Source: Mauremys mutica (taxonomy: Eukaryota; Chordata; Testudines; Geoemydidae). Taken from it: a stretch of DNA of 64,000 nucleotides. Below are positions 1 through 11,425 of the stretch, piece by piece. Position 1 is the first letter of the stretch. Each line of letters begins with the position of its first letter. A program made the position numbers and the translations under genes. The stretch lies in the NCBI RefSeq assembly GCF_020497125.1, contig NC_059089.1, forward strand, positions 28,042,282 through 28,106,281, written 5' to 3'. The notes under the pieces were generated by a model. That model made no database searches, was not told where the DNA came from, and saw only the letters and a list, made by a program, of their open reading frames with translations.

Positions 1-789
1 GCCTCATAGTGACTAGCGCTGCTCTGGGAAAGAGGGGACGACAGAGACGGAGCTGGATTTCAAACTCGGTGAGCTCCAGCTGAGCTCTCTGTACCCCACC
101 CCCAGCAGCCTGTAGGGTGACCTGACCTCCTCCTGTATCCATCAGAACCTCTTCACCAGCTGCCAGAGCACCAGTGCCCCCTTCTGCTTTCACCTCACTG
201 CAGGAGCCCGGCTCCTGGCCCCATCTCATAGAGCACTCTGGGCCAGGACAGCCCCCAACAACTCCTGAGCTAGGAAATTCTGTCTGGGCCTGTAGCAATG
301 AAAGGAGAACGCAGCCTGTGGGTGACTGGCTAGGGGATTCCAGGCACCTCTCTGATTACCATGGTGCACTCCCAGGACTGGGGATTGCTTGCATCTCAAT
401 GACACTCAGCATCAGCATCGCACTTTGCAGAATGGACCTGAACTGTAGCAGTGGGGTGTTCTCGCTGCAGGTCCCTGCCATTGATTTTCAAGTCTCATGT
501 CCGAGAAGACTCTGCATTTGCCTTTTATGGATCCATCATTCCAAATGAGAAGGAAAATCCTCAGGGGAAATACATGATTCTAAAAAACCCAGCCAAACAA
601 GCCCTCCTCAGACGGGCCGTGTGGAGAGTCTTGCTTTTTCTAAACCGGGTTAGTGGGTTTAGTTGGATTTTTTAAACTGCAGTTACTTTGTGTGGACTGT
701 CTTCAGCATCAAGAAAGGGCCAGAAGTAGGGTCCCAGAGGATCAGAATCAGGGCAGAAAGCAGCCAGCAGCAAGCAACTGCTCGGAGAC
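1..789. other. Non-coding stretch, nothing firm
   Basis: Mixed-composition single-copy DNA. Short open frames occur on both strands but none has a recognisable domain or convincing splice structure. Bases 1-90 carry a faint resemblance to the reverse complement of a MIR-type SINE, too weak to call. Confidence 0.5.
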
Positions 790-985
790 ATTGGCTGGTA
801 ATTATGTCTCTTTTTACTCATGCAAATTTTATCAATATTATTTATATATTCAAAGCCATGTATAAATAATATATACATTTATGCTAAGGTAATTGCCTCA
901 ACTAGATTATTTGTCCCAGTTTTTATTGTCTATCCAGATGCTGAATATTAAAAGTATGTTTTTGTGTGTGTATTAGTAGTTTAGA
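790..985. promoter_or_regulatory. AT-rich candidate conserved non-coding block
   Basis: A sharp AT-rich island in GC-richer DNA, with many ATTA/TAAT cores and no repeat signature that I recognise. It contains a 12-bp perfect inverted repeat (835-846 and 861-872) around a 14-base spacer. In vertebrates, AT-rich homeodomain-like islands in gene-poor DNA are often conserved enhancers, but conservation cannot be seen from one sequence. Confidence 0.3.
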
Positions 986-3285
986 ACTAGCTCCGACTCC
1001 CCTGGGAAACCAGCACTTCTGCATCTGTGTTTTCAGATGTGGGGAGGGACAGACAGACAGACGAGGAGCATGGGAGACACAGACACAGCGCAGGGCACCA
1101 GGCTGGGAAGACCTGTGGCCTTTCATCGCCGTGGCGCCCCTGTCTCAGCAGGAAACACTCATCAAGAGGAAGCAGGACACTGCTGGAGGGAGTTGGTGCA
1201 AGTTGTGTCAGGGTGGCTGCTTGGCAGCACTTCTGCCTCTGAGCAGCCAGACATTCCATTCCCACCACTGGACTGGGGCTCAGCCTTAGGGCTGGCCCTG
1301 CAATGCACCGCTGGATGGGGCGGGCAGGGGAGGAGAAGGGCACAAGGGTGTCCTGGCCAAACACTCCCTCAGCCACAACCACCCTGCAGCTGGCTGTCTC
1401 CTCCCACCCGCTGCAGGCTGTTGTGTGCAGAGCTTGTGGTGCGCGCTGGTGTGCACCAGAGAACGGTTCTAAGAGGGAAGGAGACAGCCCTGGAGCCTCA
1501 ACATGGTCAGCTTCAGAAAACAGCCCCAGAGGCTGAGGCCTGGGGATGAGTGGTGCTGTTCTGTGTGACCAGGTTCACCCGCCCGGTCGCATGCTGCTGC
1601 CGGCCCCGGCCTCGGCCTCCGGGCACGATTCCCTTTGTTTGTTACCTTCCCATTTCAGCTGCAGTTAAAGCAAAGGCTGCCATGCTAAGAACATTACAAT
1701 AAGCAGGAATTGCTCCTTTATTACCCAGCTGTGGTGCCTACTGCTCCTGTTCTCTACCGTATTTTTGGTAGTTAAAATGTCTCAATTTTTGGAAGAGAAA
1801 TGGACTGTCAGTGGGGAAGCAGCGTTAATGTGCACAAACAAGGAGACTGGTCACATTGCTTCGTTACTGTCTGGAACTCGCATCCCCCCAGCTGCCGGAC
1901 CACCCAGTGCTATCACAACGGAGAGGGCAGCGATGGGAGAACGGTACCTTTGTGACACACAACACAGGCTGCTCTGCGCTCTCCAGCACCTCCTTGCAGG
2001 GGCCGCGTGACACAAGGAGCTGTGCGGGGCTGTTCCCAGTTTCCTCCTGGGGCTCTGTCCAAAGGGGGAATTTCTTTGGTTCTTTCCCCTCTTGATCCAG
2101 ATGGGTTTTGGAAGGGGATTTGGAGGCCCGTGGCTTTCCCGTCAATGCTCCGGCTAAGTTAAATCGACCTTAAACTAGCAGAGCTAGTCGGTGTCATTCC
2201 GGACACAGAGTTTTAAGGGCAAGTCAGAAATGTGTAATATGCGGTACCGTTATTTTCTACAACAAATGCTGCCTAGAGACCCAGCCTTTGTCCTGGGTGC
2301 CGGCCTCGACCACCCAGCCGAGCTGCAGGGTCGGAGCCTTGTCGCCGGGCCAGGAGTCCGTCGCTGCTGTTGACTTGATGTGGGGCCACACAAGGCCTGG
2401 GCATCACATCAGTCCCACGTGAGCCCTGGCAGCAGGCGTCACTGGGGGGCCAGCAGACCCAGGGGCAGGCCGCAGCTTAACAGTCCCAAAGCCCTGGGCT
2501 GGCCTTGCTGAGCAATCTGGGGCCTGGGGGCTCAGTTATAGTCCGTCATCCCTGCTCTCCCCCTGGTCGGGCATGCGGGGAGGGAAGGGTAGGAGGACCT
2601 GGGCCCTCCTTCGCCACTGGGTCAGGCCAGAGGGGAAAGGGCGAGGAGAGTCTGTCGCCTCTTGCTGATGCCCCAGACCAGCCTCCCCGGGCCATTCCCT
2701 ACCCCCCTGTTCTTGTTCAGTTCGGACACGGCCCCAGCACGCTGCTTCCCTCCCAGTGCCGAGTCTCAGATCAGCCCCGCCCTCTTCTCAGCGTCCTGTT
2801 TTCCCCCTTGTCAGAGGAGGGGAGTGAACAAGGGTCAGGCCAGGCCCTGCCCCTGTACATGTCCCAGGAGCTACAAACTGGTTTCCTTTCTCCGGAAAAC
2901 AGCTCCTTCGTTCTCCTTCCGCCTGACTGTCAAAGTGCCCTTTGAAGCAGCTCCTCCATTTAGAGCATGTTCTGCAGTTGCTGCTGAGGGGCATGGCCTT
3001 CTTGGCCCACCCTGCTCCATCACCCCGCAGCCTTAGCGTGGGGTCTGTAAGCCCATCACCGACCCGTGTAGGGGAGTTAGGCGCTGCCGAGCCCCTGGGC
3101 TGGCCCTCTGCACAGGGATGAGTTTTGCCCCACGACATCTGCTCAGAATGGTACAAACCAGAGCTTATCGGTCTGATCAGCCCCTCGAGGAGGCAGGTTA
3201 GAATTCTTCCAGGTGCAGACAAGAGCTAAGGTCTGAAAAGAACATCCTTTCCTAGGGCACTAAAACCAGACCCGGAGCAGTGACA
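986..3285. other. GC-rich non-coding stretch
   Basis: GC-rich DNA with moderately CpG-containing patches near 1570-1640 and 2290-2370. Open frames of up to 170 codons overlap on both strands, as expected where GC is high and stop codons are rare. I see no exon, promoter or repeat that I can support. Confidence 0.5.
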
Positions 3286-3480
3286 CTGCATTCCAAGGGA
3301 CTTTTCAAACTCACTTCCTGTGATCAGTCACATTCTATCCCCCACCTATTTACTTTACCAAAATTTGACATCACAATGAAAATAGATTAGGGGAATTGAC
3401 AGGCTTGCAAAGGTGACAGCCACAAAGAAATATGGAGCAATCACATTGTCAGAATGCCTATTAGGAACCTAAAAAACCTC
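3286..3480. promoter_or_regulatory. AT-rich candidate conserved non-coding block
   Basis: This block lacks long open frames and recognised repeats. It is AT-richer than its flanks and runs without low-complexity tracts. It is a weaker candidate than the blocks at 7060-7400 or 26870-28000, and is listed for alignment testing only. Confidence 0.22.
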
Positions 3481-3894
3481 AGCTCTCCTGCACAAGCTAA
3501 CCTGATTTATTGTACAGCATAGTTCACGAACTCATCAGTGGTTTTGCATGGAGAAGAGATGGATTTTCCTTCAGACATTTACATAAAGTAGAAGACTGTC
3601 CTGCAAGTGATGGTTTGGTTTTATAAAAGAAGAGGTACCTGCTAGGATGGAATGCGAATGGACCAGAACCCTGAACCCAAACTGGCTGCTTGCGGTTTGA
3701 AAATGTTCCATGAATTTGTAATGTTGCCTTTCTCAGCAATTACCAGTTGCAGCTCAGACCAAAGGAGATGCGTGGTAGAGAGAGGCTCTTCTTGGGGTCC
3801 TGGCAGCTTGGCTAAAATTGGAAAATGCTCCAAAGAAAGCCAAATCTTCTGAGCTTTCTTGACTGATTTCCAGAGCAAAGCATTTTCCGAGCCT

Positions 3895-3976
3895 GCCTGT
3901 GTACAGCACCCAACACAATGTAGCCTGATTGGCTGAGGCTCTGAAGTGCTACAGTAACTCGAATGCAAATAATACT
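3895..3976 (+). repeat. Old amniote SINE tail fragment
   Basis: This is a diverged copy of a dispersed repeat that recurs in this window at 35961-36074 (same strand) and at 8304-8427, 40571-40655 and 63113-63440 (opposite strand). The recognisable core is a 'GTACAGCACC' block, then 'CACAATG', then a tail running into AAATAATA. At 35410-36074 it follows a MIR-like head, so the unit is probably the 3' part of an old CORE-type SINE. The family name is not assigned. Confidence 0.6.
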
Positions 3977-4798
3977 CAGAGTCTCTGGCTAAGCATGAGA
4001 CCTTGTGGATGGTGATCCAAACCTCAGAGTCTTTGGATGTTCATCCAGCTTCGTTGCCCACGACAGCAACCAGCGGCTGTGCCTCAAGTCTTGTCTTGTG
4101 TGCTGTAAACACAAGGGGTTTAAAAGTGGAAAGTGGGAAGCTGGCCAGGCTTTCTGATGAGCCCGTACTTCTGTTAAACATGTAAATACTTCCACCTCCT
4201 GAATGGGATTAAGTGTCAGATGCACTGGGAACAGCTGTGGTTTATGTAGATTTTAAAGGTGAACTTTCATGCTCAGTGAAATTTTAGAAACAGCTGATTT
4301 ACACATTAATCCATTGCTCTGTATGTGTGTGCATCTGTAGCAGTTTCTCTTCTTTAATGGCTTGTGACTGAAGATGAACCCTGTAAACCAGAGGTTCCCC
4401 GTGCATAACCCACCACCTCTTTCTGCTGCTTCGGATGAGATCAGAATTCTCTCTGCGGCAGCACAGCAGAGTCAGCTACGACCCCCTGCCCTACCCAGCA
4501 CAGGAGAGACAACTAGAAGGGACAGACAATGGCACATAAATACCATAGTGCTGCTGACTTCCGAGAACTCTGAACATCATTCGGTTTAGCCACATTTCTG
4601 CCTTGACACCCCAGCAGCAGCTTGTTTATCTACAATCCGCATTACTAGGGGGCTGTGCCTGGAAATAGATTCCCACCTGCAGCAGCCCAGTACATTGCAG
4701 GCTGGGTATTTGGACCAAAGTCTGCTGGTGAATGCAGCACGAGGGTGCAGAGAGGGAAAGGACGTGACTGAGATCACACCAAGGGAATGTTTTACAGG
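3977..4798. other. Non-coding stretch
   Basis: No gene is supported. Bases 4725-4790 show a weak reverse-strand MIR-like pattern (a GAGAGGGAAAGGACGTGACT block followed by ATCACACC), too degraded to call. Confidence 0.45.
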
Positions 4799-5100
4799 CT
4801 GCCCTGCCCCTGGGCTGTACGCTCATGATACACTCCACGGACTGCCCAGCCCCGGGCTGTACACTCAATATAAATCCATGGACTGCCCTGCCCCGGGCTG
4901 TACGCTCATGATACACTCCACGGACTGCCCTGCCCCGGGCTGTACACTCAATATAAATCCACGGACTGCCCTGCCCCGGGCTGTACACTCAATATAAATC
5001 CACGGGCTGCCCAGCCCCGGGCTGTACGCTCACTATAGATCCACGGGCTGCCCAGCCCCGGGCTGTACGCTCACTATAGATCCACGGGCTGCCCAGCCCC
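4799..5100. repeat. 41-bp minisatellite, about 7 units
   Basis: Tandem array with a 41-bp unit: a GC-rich half ('CTGCCCTGCCCCGGGCTGTA') followed by a variable, AT-richer half. Three variants of the second half are present: a CATGATACACTCC type, a CAATATAAATCC type and a CACTATAGATCC type. The first two alternate in the left part and the third is duplicated at the right end. Open frames crossing the array on both strands are a by-product of the unit and are not genes. Confidence 0.95.
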
Positions 5101-6840
5101 CATGCACACTTCACTCATTTGGACATTTACTTTGAATTTTGAAGGGCTAGAAAAACATGTATTTTTCCTGATGAAACCTTAGATTCTGCAGAGGATTTCA
5201 GAGGCCCGAAAACAAACTTCATGAGTCATCCGGAGGCTGAGAACCACTGGCCTGGACAACACTCCCTCTCTGGCGGGTGCCATTTCCAGGAGTCACAGCT
5301 TTGGTCAGTCCCAGACGGTGCACAGCTCCTGGTTGGCCAGCAGCAGGCCGTGACGAGGAGCTACAAGGCCCATCAGGCTGTGGCTGAACCCAGACACTCG
5401 GCCGAGCTCTCCCCAGCGCTCAGGCCATTCCTGACCCTGCGTGAGGAGCCTCTTTGTGAGCCTGACACGAGGGGTCTGCGGAGTCGCGGGGCCAGGCCCA
5501 GCAGTACGGCATGCAATGCAATGTTGTTTATGGGACGCACGTGCCTGGTGACTCGCCCGTCTGCACAGCCCTTGGAATCAGAGTTCTGAGGACATATGTT
5601 TCCATCTAAACCAGTGTATCGCAAACAGTTCATAAAACTTCATGTCTGCAGCCGAGCCCCTCTGCCATGTTCCTTCTGGGGGAAGAGTCCATTGCCCAGG
5701 TTTGCGGAGCCGTGGGATGATGACCTAAAGCACTTGGAGATCCCCTTCGTCCCATCACCACAGAGACAGGGACTCAGGCCACATGCCACACTCAATTCCT
5801 GCACAAAGCCAATAGCTGAAGTCATGAATTGGCTGCCAAGTATGAACACAAACGTTGATTAACGATCCTCCCCACATCTCCCACCCTGCCACACTGCTCC
5901 TGGCTTAGCAGAAAACACACGTCAACCCTGACCCAGGAGGAGGCCTTGTCTGCTAGACCTGCAAACCAAACCTGAGCCGAGCCTTTAACAAACAGTCATT
6001 CTCTTTGTGCCATGGTCTACTGGCTCCTCCCCTTCTCTCCTTTGCCCTTCCCCAGCCTGGCCCCCTCTCTAATTCTGCCTCCTCGAGGCACTGGCAGAGT
6101 CATGGCCATGGGATTTGGAACCTTTGCTTGCTTGAGTCTATCCAGAATCCCTACAGCCCAGGTGGAGGTGACCTCTCCCCAGTCTCCTGCCCTCCAGAGT
6201 CATTGTGTGTGATCTGGGGGGCATTTGGGGTGCTCCCCCATGAGGAAAAGGCCAGGTTCCCCCATCCTGAAGGCTCCTTTTCCGTTTCTTCACATGCACT
6301 TCCTTTTTTCCATCCCCCTGCCTGGTGAGGGGTGCACTGCAGACCTGCACTGATGAGGCCCTGAGCAGGGGAGACAGAGAGAAGAGAGACCCTCTTGGAG
6401 CTCACAGAGCAAAAGGAGACTAGAGAAAGCCCGGGTCGTTGAGCATGGCTTATTGGGAGCGAGAAGATCCAGGTAACCAGAAGGAGCCATGAAGCTGAGG
6501 TGGTTGGCTGTTCAGGATGTGTTGTCCACACGCACTGGGCTCAACTCTCCACGGCCTGGCCTCTTGGGTCAGCATTTACTTCCTGCCCTGATAGTGTCAC
6601 AAGCTAGAGCCCAAGCGGCCAGGCGGTGGAGAACCCAGCCCAGAGGTGGCTGCTGACCCAGGTTGCTTCCCTAGGAGTTCCGCTGAAGGAGACATGCTCC
6701 ATCACCAGCCTGCCAGTTCCTGCGGGGTCTGTACCACTGCCCCCAGCTGGACCTGGGAAATAACGCCCACACTGGAAGCAAAGCTGGCTCCCTTCTGGGG
6801 GTGGCTCGTGGCTGGAGGGGAGGCAGACGCTCAATGGACC
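5101..6840. other. Non-coding stretch, no repeats recognised
   Basis: Mixed-composition DNA. Open frames such as those near 5221-5589 and 6151-6531 have no domain, signal or splice context that I recognise. Nothing else is supported. Confidence 0.5.
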
Positions 6841-6995
6841 AGATCCTCAGCTGGTGTAAATTGACTCCAAAGAGAAGTGCTGATCCACACCAGCTGGGGA
6901 TGGAGCTACTCAGATTTACACCAGATGTTGACCTAACCCCTTGTTTTCAATGACGCTACGACCCATTCACACCGGCCAGGGATCTGGTCCGCAGT
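6841..6995. repeat. Old inverted-repeat element
   Basis: A 'CAGCTGGTGTAAATT' block (about 6849-6863) is followed by a block near 6886-6912 containing CCACACCAGCTGGGGAT, which is an imperfect reverse complement of the first. A further block, 'CAGATTTACACCAG', lies at 6911-6924. This matches a palindromic dispersed repeat commonly seen in turtle, crocodile and bird DNA. A related fragment lies at 38138-38200. Confidence 0.5.
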
Positions 6996-7059
6996 GTAAA
7001 TCAGAGCATCACGTGGAAGTCCCCTAGCACTTTCCAATGCCAGCTCTTGTGAAGAGACT

Positions 7060-7400
7060 CTCTCCCCCTTTAAACACCCAAACTTTACATGTCTTTGAAC
7101 AGATTGAAAGAGAATAACTGAGCTGTGAGGGGTGGTGATTGTATTTCTTTCACTTGTGAGAGAGACCTTTATAACTCTCTTGGGAGGAAAAAAAACAATA
7201 ATGGGCCTTCATGGATGAAGTACTCTAAATATAATGTATATTTTTAAAATACCAGTTCTACAGTTATTGAAACAAATTATTGTTAAATGCATTTACAGCA
7301 TAATAACTGCTAATTTGCTGATAAAAAAGCATCCAGCGTTAAACCCCCATCCATTATTTTGTCATTAGCATTTATTAGCGGCTGGGAGGTGTTTTCAGAC
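7060..7400. promoter_or_regulatory. AT-rich candidate conserved non-coding block
   Basis: A strong AT-rich island bounded by GC-rich DNA. It contains several ATTA/TAAT cores, 'AAATTATTGTTAAATGCA', and 'TGTCATTAGCATTTATTAG'. No repeat signature or sustained open frame is seen. The composition and motif density resemble developmental enhancers bound by homeodomain or POU proteins. This is inference from composition only. Confidence 0.35.
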
Positions 7401-8303
7401 AGAAGGCATTGTTTGGTATGGAGCACACGGGCCCTGCCGCCGTTCCCCACGCTCCCCCTCCCCTAGGGTTAGATGGCTGGCATTTGTTTGGGTGCAACTA
7501 AAGCCTTTTAAAGCTTCATGTTTAAAAGTGGAGAATTGACTTTCCTTTCACTAGTGGGCAGCTTTGGGGGGTTGGTTTAGTGACCCAAACTGTCTGTGCA
7601 ATGAACGCGCTCAGTGTGCGTGAGCGGCACAGCCCCAGGGGACTGAGCAGTGAGTGTGCACTGTGCAGGCAGCAGGGTGTACAGGACGTCTCTTCCTCCA
7701 GCTCTGTGCTGAGTGCAGGGTCGCATGGGTGTGCCATAGCTGCCCGCAGCAGCAGTGGGGTTCTGGTAAGCCCAGCAGGCTGCAGTGTGCTGGAGTGCAA
7801 AGGGGCAGAAGATGCAGTGGCAGAGAGCTCAGTGGGATGCATGGTACAGAAACACGGAAAGCCGGGGCAGAAACCTAGAGTCCCCAGGATGGCTCTGGCA
7901 GTGAACTGACGCTGCTGCAGCAATGCGCTGCCCTTGCACTGGGTTCCATGCCGCATTGTGTCTTTGCATCCTGTGACAGTGAACCCAGTTGGGACCAGGG
8001 GAGTCTGCTCTGCTGACCTATTCCACACAGGGGCAGCAATGCGTCCCCTCCCCACAAAAACCTGCCATCAGCACAGCAGCTCTGGCAAGGGCACTAAGGC
8101 AGAAGTGAACCGGGCTCCAGGGACTGGCCTCCTCTTCCTCCCCAGACGCGGGTCAGTCCGATCAGAGCTGAGCAGTGTGGGGGTGGGGGCAGCTTGCGCT
8201 GTGTCTGTTCTGTGGAAATACAGGCACTGGGGCTGCCTGTCCAGCATCTTGCACCAGCGCTGACCTGCCACCTAGACAGACTCCAGGGATGAAAGAGTTA
8301 CTG
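7401..8303. other. Non-coding stretch
   Basis: Single-copy-looking DNA. A 177-codon minus-strand frame (7522-8055) and its opposite-strand shadows show no known domain. I see no repeat or regulatory signal worth calling. Confidence 0.45.
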
Positions 8304-8427
8304 TTTATTATGTGCATTGCAGTAGCAGCTGGGAGCCCAGGGAGGGGCCAGGCCCCCACTGTGCCAGGCGCTGTGCAAACACAGCCCCCACAAACAGTCC
8401 CTGTCCCCTGGCGCTTACAATCCAAGT
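8304..8427 (-). repeat. Old amniote SINE tail, reverse orientation
   Basis: This is the reverse complement of the family seen at 35961-36074. Read forward it has 'TTTATTATGTGCATTGCAGT', then CACTGTGCCAGGCGCTGTGC, then an end at GCGCTTACAATCC. It is one of the better-preserved copies in the window. The 21-codon-scale open frames here are not coding. Confidence 0.7.
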
Positions 8428-10239
8428 TATAAAATGAAACATGAAAAATGCCACAAAGGTGCAACTGTTACACAAAGTGTCTCGTGTGCAGAGCCGACAG
8501 GAAGGGCTGCTTGTTGCAAGCTACAAGTCTCAGTGAGTTTCCTGTACTTCCTTCCACATATGACAAAGCAGCTTAGCGAGCAGTCGGTGAAGGGAAGCTG
8601 GTCTAGGTGTGTGTGGAGGTTAGTTCATCCGGACAGTGCATTGAGCCCCGGGTACGTTAGCAGCTCCAGCCTGAGGCTAAATATTTGACTTAGAAGGTCC
8701 TGCGAGGAGCTGGCCAGGGCGGGGTGGCCAGCCCAGCCCCCCGGGGGGAAATCACCAGACACCAATGACAGATAGTTGGAGGGTTTTTTACTAGATACAC
8801 TGTTGTCATAGCAACAATATTCCTACCGTAGCTTAGCCAGACAAAAGGAGTTTATCATCATCATGAATCTTCCTAAACTAACCCCCTCCATGGCCAATTA
8901 GCCTGGACATTGGTGCTTGGTCTGAGACACGGGCCCACTCCCTAAAGAGAGGGTGATTAGTGACATCCTGGCTGGAAACTGCTCCCTCAGTGAACCATGT
9001 CCTCCTGCCCAAGCATGGCTGCTGCCGGCTTTGGGCCACCCCAGCTGTGGTGCCAGGGAGGGCAGCCCTGGCCCCTGAGGTATTCCATGTCCCCGTCCCC
9101 GCGGGCCAAGGAGCCGGGGGAGCCCAGGACTCAGAATCAAAGGCCGATAAGAGCTTTGCCACAATCAGTTTGGTTCGTTTGCTTGTCCTGGAAGTGACTA
9201 GTTCATAGCAAGGCCAAAGGAGCATCTCTGGGCAAATTTTGTTCCCAGTCAAACTACGTGAGTTAAACATGCTGCTACCTCTGCCCCCTACATGCCCATC
9301 AGTGCTAAGGCCACAATGGGGAGCCTGGCAGCCCCCAGGGACATGCTGCAGACTCACCAGCCGTCCTGCGTAAGGAGGGGGTCCTATCCCAGCCAAGGAT
9401 CCCCCAGCCAACATTCGGGAAATCACTGGCCGTGCGTCTCCTTACGGTACTGCCAGCAGCAATTCTCCTGCAGAGCAGCATGTGGTTGTAAGCAGTGCAC
9501 AGGCGACACGCACCTCTGTACAAAGCCAGGCAGGCTGGCAGTCAGGCTTGGCCCTGCCCTGCCCTGCCCAGCCCAGCCCATAACGGCACACGGAAAGAGC
9601 AGCTGGAATGCTAGATTCTGGGCAGGGACCCTTGTGACTGGCCCCTGCCCAGAGGCCCAGAGTGTCTGTTATAACAAGAGATTCACTAATTTGTGTGGAA
9701 AAGAAATTTGGCCCCAGGACTCCATGCCATGAAAACAGGCCATGTGGCTGCTGAAGCAAATCTTATGATTCTTTAATTTCCCACTAAAAAGCGGAGTAAA
9801 GAAAACTGGTTCTGCCTTCCTGGCTGCGGGCGGCATTTGGAGAAGGTGCAGACGCACATTCTTAGGCCGTAGGCGAATAATGCCAAAAAATCATGAACAT
9901 GACCACTCAGCAAGTGGGTGGATGCTGGGCAGGGGCTGGACAGCATGCTGTGACTCTTCCACTGCCGCTGGCCTCTTCTAATTGCACACAACCACGCTGC
10001 TACAATAAAGCCCAAAACGGACTTGTAGAACGACAACATGGTGGAAAACCTTTTCCTCAGATTTCAGTTCAATTAGTTTTCAGAAGGACTGAGTGAGACA
10101 AAGCATCAATGAGGGTGAAGTGACCATGTCTCTCACTTCCCGTCTGCCGCTGATCCATGGTTAATAGAGGACATTCTCTCCATCCACAATAGCGTTCACA
10201 TGCTGGGCTGTGACAACGGGCTTTCTGAAGGGCTAGAGC
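8428..10239. other. Non-coding stretch
   Basis: No exon is supported. A 182-codon minus frame (8878-9426) is open through GC-rich sequence and has no recognised domain. The one site of note is the RFX-like motif at 8802-8815, listed separately. Confidence 0.45.
8802..8815. promoter_or_regulatory. RFX/X-box-like palindrome
   Basis: The 14-mer GTTGTCATAGCAAC fits the X-box pattern bound by RFX-family winged-helix factors (two GTTRCC-type half sites with little spacing). The half sites are near-perfect inverted copies. RFX sites drive ciliary genes and MHC class II genes, but no transcription unit is visible beside this one. A 14-mer can occur by chance. Confidence 0.3.
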
Positions 10240-10440
10240 TGGCTACTGAATCCATATCCTCTGGAAAAGTGAATGGGATCTTCTTTTGCACCAATGAAAT
10301 ATGAATGCTAGCAAATCCCCTAAGACCTTATTGGATAATAGCCTATGTCCTTATAATCCAGTGTGTTTGTTCTCATAAAAGTTAGTGTCAAAACTCCCAC
10401 TCATCCATTTAATTATAAGGCAACAAGAATGCAGGCAAAG
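10240..10440. promoter_or_regulatory. AT-rich candidate conserved non-coding block
   Basis: AT-rich, with no low-complexity tract, recognised repeat or sustained open frame. It contains ATGAAATATGAATGCTAGCA and a later 'CATTTAATTATAAGG'. It is listed as a candidate only because it resembles the other AT-rich islands in the window. Confidence 0.22.
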
Positions 10441-10634
10441 TATGAACTGTGCTTCTCTAGCTGAACGTGGCTGGAACTAGACAGGGACCAGAGAGAAGCA
10501 GAGTGATGCCAGGAGGCACAAGCTGATGGAATGAGCTGGCAGCACACAACAAACCTTAGTCACTGCACTGGGACTCTGAGCAAAGACTGGATGTTTCCAT
10601 GTGCTGCCAATTCCAAAAGGGCAGGAGAAAACCC

Positions 10635-10760
10635 TTTGGGGTGAACAAAATGTTTCATTTCAATTTCAAATATTTTTAACTGTTTTTTGAAAATTTTGTA
10701 AAATAAGCTTGAAGGAAATGTTGACATGAAAAGTCATTTCAAGACACTTTGAAGTTGGGG
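10635..10760. repeat. AT-rich dispersed repeat fragment
   Basis: A block rich in 'AAATGTTTCATTTCAATTTC'-type sequence. It resembles the AT-rich family seen at 32925-33175, 39183-39639, 40719-41090 and 44095-44426. Termini are not visible here, so it is probably a truncated copy. Confidence 0.35.
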
Positions 10761-10831
10761 ACTTTTTTTTTTTGGTGTAGGGCAGGTTCACATGAACAAT
10801 TCAATGACACAGTGATAGCTGCACTGTCAAC

Positions 10832-11425
10832 ACCGGGGGGGCGGGCGCTGGGATAGCCGCGCTGGGAATGCCGGGGGGGGGCGCTGGGATAGCCGCGCTG
10901 GGAATGCCGGGGGGGGGGCGGGGGGATAGCCGCGCTGGGAATGACGGGGGGGAGGCGCTGGGATAGCCGCCCTGGGAATGCCGGGGGGGGGCGCTGGGAT
11001 AGCAGCGCTGGGAATGGGGGAGGCGCTGGGATAGCCGCGCTGGGAATGCCGGGGGGGGAGGCGCTGGGATAGCCGCGCTGGGAAAGCCGGGCGGGGAGGC
11101 GCTGGGATAGCCGCCCTGGGAATGCCGGGCGGGTAGGCGCTGGGATAGCCGCGCTGGGAATGCTGGGGGGGGGCGCTGGGAATGCCGGGGGGGCGCTGGG
11201 AATGCCGCGCTGGGAATGCCGGGGGGCGCTGGGATAGCCGCGCTGGGAATGCCGGGGGGGGCGCTGGGAATGCCGGGGGGGCAGGCGCTGGGATAGCCGC
11301 GCTGGGAATGCCGGGGGGGCAGGCGCTGGGATAGCCGCGCTGGGAATGCCGGGGGGGGGGCAGGCGCTGGGAATGCCGGGGGGGGGCACTGGGAATGCCG
11401 GGGGGGGCGGTGGGATAGCCACGAC
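10832..11425. repeat. G-rich minisatellite with very long G-runs
   Basis: Roughly 18 tandem units of variable length (about 20-40 bp) built from three parts: a G-run of about 6-9 bases, 'GCGCTGGGATAGCCGC', and 'GCTGGGAATGCC'. Units expand and contract mainly in the G-run and by loss of the ATAGCCGC part. The plus strand has many closely spaced G-tracts and could form G-quadruplexes. Two overlapping minus-strand frames stay open throughout and would encode Pro/Ser/Ala-rich repeats; this is a property of the stop-free unit and not evidence of a gene. Confidence 0.95.

Noticed and set aside
4626..4997. Open frames of 100-120 codons on both strands
   Set aside because: They cross the 41-bp minisatellite; 41 is not a multiple of three, so all frames are sampled and happen to lack stops.
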